64,000 nt of DNA, taken from Acanthacorydalis orientalis (lineage: Eukaryota > Arthropoda > Insecta > Megaloptera > Corydalidae). Position numbers and translations under genes: made by a program. Location: positions 49,066,425 through 49,130,424 of the forward strand of contig CM068317.1 in the NCBI GenBank assembly GCA_034766995.1. Direction: 5' to 3'. The notes under the pieces are model-generated. The model was not told the origin of the DNA, did no database searches, and saw only the letters and a program-made list of their open reading frames with translations. This document shows, in pieces, positions 56,661 through 64,000 of this stretch; the stretch's first letter is position 1, and each line of letters starts with the position of its first letter.

Positions 56661-56900
56661 AATATCGTAATTCTGTTTCAAATACTATTTTTTTTTTTAT
56701 AAAAAAAAGAACGCACCTGTCTCTAAAACGTACATTTAAATGGCATATGTATTGTTATAGAATGGCTTTGAGATTTTTCTACACATTAGAGATCGATCCT
56801 ACCGGGGTCTACGGAATAATATTCCAACATTTGGAAAATATCTCGATAACAACTGTCACGATCTGTTAATTTGAAAACAAAACGCGAGTCATAAGCTTCT
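56622..56900. repeat. Inverted-repeat arm, right (partner at 52165-52432)
   Basis: GCTTTGATTTGAAGC, TTTGAACCGTTTTGCAATAT, TATAGAATGGCTTTGAGATT, TTTCTACACATTAGAGATCG and ATCCTACCGGGGTCTACGGA match the left arm in reverse complement. Its 3' part is duplicated at 57074-57152 (GTTTTAATATTTGG, then AAACAAAACGCGAATCATAA). Confidence 0.75.
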
Positions 56901-57239
56901 ACGTTTCAAATGCCAGACGTTTGAAAAACGAACAGTCCAAGAGCTCCTTATTCACTCTACGATCATTTTTTCGAGTTTGTTCTCAACTGACTAGCACACT
57001 CTGATCTTCAAATGTTTTTATTGTCAACGTACGATGTCAAATAATATTTTTTCTCACAAGTGTTTTAATATTTGGAAAACGTCTCAATAACACTTGACGC
57101 GACCTATTAATTTAAAAACAAAACGCGAATCATAAGCTTCTACGTTTCAAATCAGAAGATTTTCAAATGTTTTTATTGTCAACGCCTGATCTCGAATAAT
57201 ATTTTTTTCCTCAAAATCGTTTTCACTTTCTAGTATACA

Positions 57240-57267
57240 CATAAGTGTGTGTGTATATATTTATTTA

Positions 57268-57322
<55 letters not shown>

Positions 57323-57340
57323 TTATATACACACACACAT
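57240..57340. repeat. (GT)n(TA)n(CA)n compound microsatellite
   Basis: GTGTGTGT at the left, TA core of about 60 bases with CATA interruptions, and ACACACAC at the right, giving a self-complementary block. Confidence 0.85.
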
Positions 57341-57344
57341 GAAT

Positions 57345-58460
57345 GTGTACGTATTCTCACTAATAACAATAATCGAAATCGTCCATTGATAAGTCTTAAA
57401 CTCTCGAAACATGTGATTATGCTGAATAATGCTGCAAGTTTCTTGCAGTATCACGTCGTGGATACGAACTTGTGAACGTGCGTTGCGTGTATCCGAAGAA
57501 GCGCATACGTGCACCGGCATTTTGTATTACAGTCGACCATGGTTTAATACAGAACCGTCGAGAACTGTACAAAACGTACGATTGTTATCAGTCAGTTGTT
57601 TCATTGTTCGAGGTTAAATTCAGACACTGAATTATAACATTAAGCCTGCTTTGTTATTTTTAATTATTATAATTCTTTTTGTTTCACCGTACTGAATATC
57701 GATAAATGAGATCTCGCCTTTAAATAAATAAAACAACCAACCGTCTCGACAAGTACACTTTTCGTCAAGCTGTCGCTAAATTAATTCATTCGTGGATATG
57801 AATGCGAATTTCAGAAACGCACGACCGAATTTCATATCAGAAACGCTTTTTTTATGACCACATAAATTTCTCTTTTATCAATGCAAACAACACAATTATT
57901 CCCGGCGCTATTATCTATAAAGATAACATATGCAAAGTATGTTTTAATTAGAAGAAATATTTCTCCCTGAAGTATAAACAAATGTGTGTGTAAATATTTG
58001 TCGGAGACCGCACACTCTGTTCATATGAGCATTAAACTAATATTAAATAAATATTTAACATAATATTAAAACGTTATCAACGTACAATACTTGTGATCCT
58101 GCTTGCAGACAGAACACGGTCATATTTCGTTCCCTAAACGAACCTTTTTTTCGTTCCAGAGCCAAAACAATGCGTTCGGTCGTTCACGAGTGGCTTGTTT
58201 TTTTTTATTATACATTTTTCGATGACAAATATTTGGATTAGGCGTACTGATAAAAAGATTTATTTTTTATGAATCGCGCGGTCATGTTTTGATTTTTAAT
58301 CTGCGCTCACTAATCCACCCTTCGGTACCGTTACTCGCGGATTTCCTTCTTCGAACGGTGTGTCTTTGTCTTTTTATATATAATACTTTCAATGTACAGA
58401 CGTGCAGTGGTTCACAGTGAAACTCGGACAATTCGAAAATAAAAGACTGTATTTGTTTTT
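57345..58460. other. Intergenic, no gene seen
   Basis: A moderately CpG-rich piece at 57440-57620 and another at 58260-58345; the rest is AT-rich. No motif-bearing frame or repeat copy was recognised. Confidence 0.4.
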
Positions 58461-58470
58461 TTTTTCAAAT

Positions 58471-59486
58471 TTACTCTAACTTTCTCATATAATCTTCCTG
58501 AAGTTCAGCGCGCATTGCACAGCGATACTCCAGTGATTTTATTCCGGCCCGAATGTCCGATTCTTCAAGATCTTCAAAATACTCGTCTACTGCCACTTCC
58601 GGCCTACCGTTCGAAGAAAATCGCTTGCCATCAAACACTTTTCGACGGTTTTGGAATAGATGGAAGTCGGACGGACCTAAATCAGGCGGATGGGGCAGAG
58701 AACCGTTCTTCAATTTGAAGGTTTCTGCCATAGAAAAAATACTTGCATAAGCATGTACATTTTCGTTATGAAAAATGTTTTTTTTTTCTTTGATGAACGC
58801 GGGATTCTTTCTTCGGATTCAATTGTTCCTAAAGATTAAAACAATACTCCACCGTTATTTTTTCAAAGATAATCCATCGGTAATATACCCTTAACATTCC
58901 ATAAAATGGAATCTGTAAAATTTTCTACAGACAAACTTCACTTTGCCTTCTTTGGTCGCGGGGAATCACAATTATTCCATTGTTTTGACTGCTATTTTGT
59001 TTCTGGTGTGTAGTAACGGACTTAAGTTTGATCAGTGGTTACAAATCGAAGTAAAAAAAAACAGCCGTATCCTTCATAAAACGATTCAAACACTCTTAAG
59101 CAATTTGTATCCGATTCGTGTTTGCTCAATAGTCAGAAAACGCGGTATCCATCTTACCAAATTCTTCGGTTAGGCTATGTAATCTCTGTTCATCTGAGAT
59201 GCTCATAACTTCGGCAGTTTCAGACACTTTCAATCGGCGATCCTCTAATACAATATCGTGCACTTTATTGACAATTTCTGGTGTCGTTGCAGTTCTTGCA
59301 CGTCCACTACAGGAGCTATCTTCCAAGCTTGTAAGACCGCGTTTAAATCATGCATTTCAGTTTAGTACAGTCGTAAACGAAGGTGCATTAATGTACAACA
59401 CTTTTCCATTATTGTTAAAAATTTCCGTCTGTACTAAACTATTTTTAACAAAAAGCTATCACTGCACGATGTTCAATTTTATCCAT
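58471..59486 (-). pseudogene. Irritans-type mariner transposase, near full length but inactivated
   Basis: On the - strand a transposase of about 339 codons can be followed from an ATG at 59486 (KIEHRAVI) to a stop at 58471. Recognisable pieces are the helix-turn-helix part TATTPEIVNKVHDIVLEDRR (within 59326-59126), the decayed middle, and the C-terminal PPDLGPSDFHLFQN...GKRFSSN with EYFEDLEES (58731-58471). The DD34D family's conserved SPDLAPSDxHLF box is altered to PPDLGPSDFHLF. Several stops and frameshifts in the first half and middle show it cannot make protein. Terminal repeats were not defined. Confidence 0.85.
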
Positions 59487-59489
59487 TTT

Positions 59490-59662
59490 GAAAAATACAT
59501 TGAGATGGCTATTTAAACAGCTGTTTACAATAAATTGTTTAACAGATCGACTTGATATCTGACAGCTATTCATAAGACATATCCGGCAATAAAACGCAAC
59601 AAAAATTTTAGACCTAGCACAAGCATATAAATTCCAAATCTTTAACTTTTCAATCTTTCCTC

Positions 59663-59731
<69 letters not shown>

Positions 59732-60025
59732 TCTATGTATACTTTGGTGCATATTGTGACCATGTGAAATGTTTTCCCATATTTTAAAATAAACAAATTC
59801 GAATCAGTAAACATACCGCGTGAATTATTTATGACATGTGAAGTTTCCGAACTCCGCCTGCTTCGATTAAATAAATATGTCGATACATTATTCAACAGTG
59901 AACATATTTCTAATGTGACGCTTTCGAGATCAAACGAATGTGTCTTCAGCAGTTTAATTTTTTTTTTCATAAAAATATGATATATAAATACACATACACC
60001 TACACACACACATATATATATATAC

Positions 60026-60118
<93 letters not shown>

Positions 60119-60130
60119 ATGTTGATAAGT
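59490..60130. repeat. Microsatellite-rich stretch: (TA)n(GA)n and long TA/CATA arrays
   Basis: TA run with GA tail at about 59664-59730, then a CA/TA block and TA arrays from about 60008 to 60118. The 165-codon - strand frame covering this is mostly IYIYIY and not a gene. Confidence 0.8.
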
Positions 60131-60519
60131 TTACTTTGATTTAACATGTTAATAATTTCAACTGTTTCTATATGTTAATAGATTCATATTGAATCAAGTA
60201 TGTTGATAGTTTCATATTTAAACACAAGTCGCATAAAAGCAATGAACAGTTGAAAACAAGTTTCATATTAGACTTCATTAGCGTAATTCAAGATACATTG
60301 TTTTAATATATATATATATAATATAAAATAAAATATTTTTAGTACTTATTTTACACATTAAATGTAAAATGTGTCAGTTTAAACAACTCTGTTAACGTTG
60401 TTTATAGTACAAATCTGAATACTGAAATTTTGTAACATTTTGTAATATTTCCATAGCGATTCTAAATTGTTTTTGGTGTCAAAGAGTGTCAGATGAAATT
60501 CGTGACTAACTTGAAAGTC

Positions 60520-60680
60520 AAACTAACTTCATATTCGACTAATTTAACAAACGGACATAGTAGGCCGCGTATATCCATTCCATACTAATATATGTTAAAT
60601 CATATGGTTGTCTTCTTCAACCGACTTTGAAACAATATCAAGTCGGCCGATTTACAGGTCTACAGAGATTAAACTGAAAA
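60520..60680. repeat. Direct repeat pair, copy 1 (copy 2 at 61985-62130)
   Basis: Both copies have ACTAACTTCATATTCGACTA or a variant, CATAGTAGGCCGCGTATA or CATAGTCGGCCACGTATA, TATTAATATATGATAAATC-type sequence, CTTCTTCAACCGA-T, and ATCAAGTCGGCCGA. About 85% similar by eye. Confidence 0.6.
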
Positions 60681-60689
60681 TTTAAAATC

Positions 60690-61335
60690 AAGTACGTTTA
60701 TAAAACGCTTCAATTACATACCACGAGAATGCATAGAGGTATAAACTGTATTAAAGTGAAATAAAGTGCGGGAAGCTTATAGCTTTATTAGAACAAACAT
60801 ACTTTGCGATGTGTCGTATCTGTGCATGAAAATTATTTGATGTTTACACGAGATACATCCAGTTATTTATGCATGAATGTTGGGATAAACCGTAAATTTT
60901 CTCGGGAAGACGAGAACTAAGTGATATTTTTTTTAAACGAAGTTTATAATTAATTTATTCGATTCTGCAGTATGTTCAGTTTTCTATCATAACGTTTAAC
61001 TGTTCGTCGTGTCGTTTTTCAAATAACAGTTTTATAAAAACGCGAATCAATTCGGTTGTACGTAAATCTGAACTCTTCTGCAATGTTCGAACTGAATGGT
61101 AATCTGACGAGGGAGTCTAATGAGTATGCTAGATGAGATAAAATTTCGTAATTTATTTTCTTATGTTATGTGTGTATTTTGCGAGATTATCTTTTATAGC
61201 GAGTACTTCTTCTAAGACACAATGTCATATTCTAATAGCGAATGTCTTTTCTTTCTTTCTATTTGGATAGATTTTTAAAAAAACGAATACTTTCACAGAT
61301 AACTATCTGACTAACAATTGATTTGTTTATTTTAA
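60690..61335. other. Intergenic, nothing recognised
   Basis: AT-rich, unique-looking sequence without microsatellites of note, repeat copies or coding motifs. Confidence 0.4.
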
Positions 61336-61339
61336 CAAA

Positions 61340-61860
61340 TGAATTTTTCACATCGTTACAAATCAACAATGTTCGATTATTGATTGTAGCTTATGCGTAT
61401 TTCGATAGTAATATTATTAAGATACTAAAAAGTAAGTACCTCGATAAATAAATTCGTCAATACATTACAGTTATGAGGATGACGGAATCGCTATTGAAAT
61501 GACTAATAGGCAGTAATCAAAAATGATCAATAACGAGTTGTTAAACACTTGGTACGAAAAAAAGATTGGTTTCTTGAGAGGGAAAAGATATTTTTGAAAT
61601 TGAACTTAGTCATAGTACCAGGATTGTATTTCTAAAGAAAAAAATACATAGACATTATTATCGTTCGAGAAATGATTATTAACCTATTTTGATTGCTGCT
61701 TATGTGCATTTAGATAGCAACGCCTTCATATTCAGAACGATAAGTTCATAAACAACAATCAAAAATTATCAATAATCAATAATTAAACATTGTTGATTAG
61801 AATTATTTTAGATTGGTGAAATAAATAAAAAATTCATCCACGAAAATGTTTAACCACAGC
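61340..61860. repeat. Cluster of family A repeat copies in both orientations
   Basis: GATTATTGATTGTAGCTTAT then GCGTATTTCGATAGTAATAT (about 61375), and the reverse GAGGATGACGGAATCGCTAT with AATCAAAAATGATCAATAAC (about 61475-61535). Then TTTTGATTGCTGCTTATGTG with CATTTAGATAGCAACGCC (about 61688), and finally AACAATCAAAAATTATCAAT (about 61755). Confidence 0.6.
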
Positions 61861-61984
61861 GCCAGAAACTTTAAAGTGTTTTTTTTTTCATTTCCAAGAC
61901 TAATTTATTCATTAGTTTCGACATTTTATAATATTTTCATGATAATTCGACCGTCTGATTTTTTTTCTATGTTGAAGTATCAAT

Positions 61985-62130
61985 TATAGACTAACTTCAT
62001 GTTTCATATTCAACTAATTCGATATACGTACATAGTCGGCCACGTATAATGTATCTATTCCGTATTAATATATGATAAATCGTATAACGCTCTTCTTTAA
62101 CCGATTATGAACAATTTTATCAAGTCGGCC
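61985..62130. repeat. Direct repeat pair, copy 2
   Basis: Partner of the repeat at 60520-60680, same orientation, about 1.46 kb away; shares GGCCACGTATAA and TATCAAGTCGGCCGAGTATA. Confidence 0.6.
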
Positions 62131-62564
62131 GAGTATAAAATTATAGCAATTATGACAGATAATTTTAATAACTAATTGATAATTATATCAAGTGTTCTAA
62201 ACAATTCTTTTCTATTTTTCTATTAGATTTTTATCTATTTTTTCTCGTTTATTATTTATCTATATATTAACAGCTACTGAAATGTGTATATATGTAAAAA
62301 AAAATAGATTTTTACACAGATAGAATGACAAACAGTCTCAAGTTTATTTATAAATTGATTTTATTAGTTTCCTGGTAGGTTAATGACTTGATATAACGTT
62401 TCTTTGTTAAAAAAATATCTTCGATAATGTAGCTCTGATATTTATACATTATTTTTTTTCTTCTGCTATTGTCTAAATTCACATTCACAAATGAACTATT
62501 TTTTCCACATGCAAAAGTGTCAATTCGCATCGATTAAATAGAATGTGTCTTGTGTATTAAACTT

Positions 62565-62735
62565 TATGCCGGAGCGAATAATTAGCGCTGTACAGTTTAA
62601 TTGCACGATTGTCAGTGCGACCATTGTTCGAAGGCGTCACTTAAACGCATAAACGAGGCAATAAACACGCACTAGACGAGTGTTCGGATGCTGTTAAATC
62701 GGATTAAAGGTGTCGTTTCGTCCAGATAGAATATA
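62565..62735. other. Compact CpG-rich block with homeobox-type sites
   Basis: About 170 bases of CpG-rich sequence set between AT-rich flanks, including AATAATTAGCGC, GGCAATAAACACG and GGATTAAAGG. It has no reading frame of note. A conserved noncoding element is possible but untested. Confidence 0.25.
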
Positions 62736-62959
62736 CTGGAAGTGATTCACCTGTACGATTTTCCAATATTGTAGAAAATTGTCTTTAAAAATGGCTTCAT
62801 TTACGAAACAACAACAGATGGAAATTTGATTTTTGGTTTTGTTTTATGTATGATTCGTTGAGTTCTGTTGTGATAGTAACAAAAGAAAAAAATCCGCGAG
62901 GAAAGGATTAGTGAGTCGTTGCCATTTCTCAGTAAATGAATTCATATATAGTTCTCTTT

Positions 62960-62979
62960 TATACTCTCTCTCTCTCTCT

Positions 62980-63015
<36 letters not shown>

Positions 63016-63264
63016 GTCCATAATTTCAATTTCATTAAAACATCTTCGTTCTTCCCCTTCAAATGTCTATCAGCTATTATTTATTCATCTGTCGTGTCCA
63101 TAATTATATTTCCTGTATTCTCTTAATTAAATGATCATCACGTGTACAGTAAGATAGTATGTGTTATTAACGACAGAATTATCAAACGAATATGTGTTTT
63201 AATTAATTTTAAATTAACGTTTTTCATCTACATTTACATTCATGCTGTTATACATACATACATA

Positions 63265-63330
<66 letters not shown>
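62960..63330. repeat. (TC)n(TA)n and (CATA)n(TA)n microsatellites
   Basis: TC then TA at about 62965-63012, and CATA/TA from about 63252 to 63328. The sequence in between is AT-rich with nothing recognised. Confidence 0.85.
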
Positions 63331-63332
<2 letters not shown>

Positions 63333-63604
63333 GTAGCTGTTGTTTGAAAAAAAAAATGGTTCGAGTTAATTTGTAATAATTTCATTTGAGTTTATTTGGC
63401 GCGACTGAAAATCGTCGTGGGTGTAATGAAAACTTATTATTACAAAAGAATGTTAGAGCTTCAGTGCCGAATCCTGCTTTAATAACCTAATATTAAATAA
63501 ATAACTTCTGTCTATATAAAAAAAATCGTCTCGACGAAGAAACAAGTTCACTCGTATTTTTGTTTACACGAATCAACTCTTCTTCCATGAAATTTTCTAA
63601 TCTA

Positions 63605-63860
63605 AATTGTTCTACAATAAATGATTATTGATCAGTTTTGACAGTATTTTGTGGTTTGTGGTGTGAAAAAAGAATTCATTCGTCGATGCGAGTTTGGCCA
63701 CAGTGTTAGAATTGTATTACGATTGTCTTTCGTCCATTTTGAAAACAAAATAACGACCGGGTTCAATCCGGGAGAATGATGGCATCGCAATTGAAATATG
63801 CATGAGCAAATTAAAAATGATCAGTAGTGATTTATTAAACACTTCTGACCATAAAAGCAT
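63605..63860. repeat. Family A repeat, inverted pair
   Basis: ATAAATGATTATTGATCAGT, TTGTGGTTTGTGGTGTG and GAAAAAAGAATTCATTCGTC, then GTTAGAATTGTATTACG. The inverse follows: GATGGCATCGCAATTGAAAT, TTAAAAATGATCAGTAGTGA and TTTATTAAACACTTCTGACC. Confidence 0.6.
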
Positions 63861-64000
63861 TTCTTTGATTTGCGGGAAAAAACCATCTTACATATTAAAT
63901 TAAACTAACAGTTGCCATGGAAATTTTGTCAATTATTAATGTATCGTTGGTATGAAAATGTTCAGTTTAGAATAATAAATGGTTGTTGTTATGAAAATTT

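Noticed and set aside
59650..60147. 165-codon - strand frame
   Set aside because: Mostly translated TA and CA microsatellite; no domain and no supporting structure.

Overview
This is a eukaryotic window: AT-rich, intron-bearing, and packed with (TA)n and compound microsatellites. It most likely comes from an insect or another arthropod. The evidence is GT-AG introns with phase-consistent exon joins, AATAAA signals, irritans-type mariner and LINE relics, and above all a gene for an arthropod-type RYamide neuropeptide ending FFIGSRYGKR. Exons are CpG-rich (many TCG, ACG and CGN codons) while introns and intergenic DNA are strongly AT-rich, so the genes stand out by composition. The species cannot be fixed from this sequence.

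Four protein genes can be assembled exon by exon. (1) ced-6/GULP1, + strand, 8167-14188: seven coding exons, 480 aa, an engulfment and endocytic adaptor with PTB domain, coiled coil and DPF-type motifs. (2) PITRM1, + strand, 16232-19327: one uninterrupted coding exon of 1031 aa, the mitochondrial presequence protease (M16C), with a 66-bp intron in its 5' UTR. (3) A METTL25-family methyltransferase-like protein, + strand, 21556-30083: five coding exons, 545 aa. (4) An RYamide precursor, - strand, 41634 down to 34852: three coding exons, 122 aa, with signal peptide, one amidated RYamide and a conserved two-cysteine tail. The first three lie head to tail on + with 2-2.4 kb spacers; RYamide converges on METTL25. 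The four functions (phagocytosis, mitochondrial peptide turnover, putative methyl transfer, neuropeptide signalling) suggest no shared pathway, so this looks like ordinary neighbourhood.

Outside the genes: 1-8.1 kb is intergenic or 5' flank, with microsatellites, a fold-back element at 3.9-4.25 kb, a compound-microsatellite minisatellite at 6.3-7.26 kb and a CpG-rich probable promoter at 7.5-8.0 kb. 30.4-31.4 kb is a decayed mariner-like element. 41.7-64 kb has no gene I can support. It is a repeat-rich tract with a second fold-back element, several small tandem arrays, a LINE reverse-transcriptase relic joined to a Tc1/mariner relic (52.4-53.3 kb), a full-length but broken irritans-type mariner (58.47-59.49 kb) and several CpG-rich islands of unknown role.

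No previously undescribed multi-gene system is visible. The most interesting items are the RYamide gene with a single recognisable RYamide, the non-autonomous fold-back and dispersed repeat families seen in many copies within one window, and the palindromic (TC)n(TA)n(GA)n compound microsatellites.
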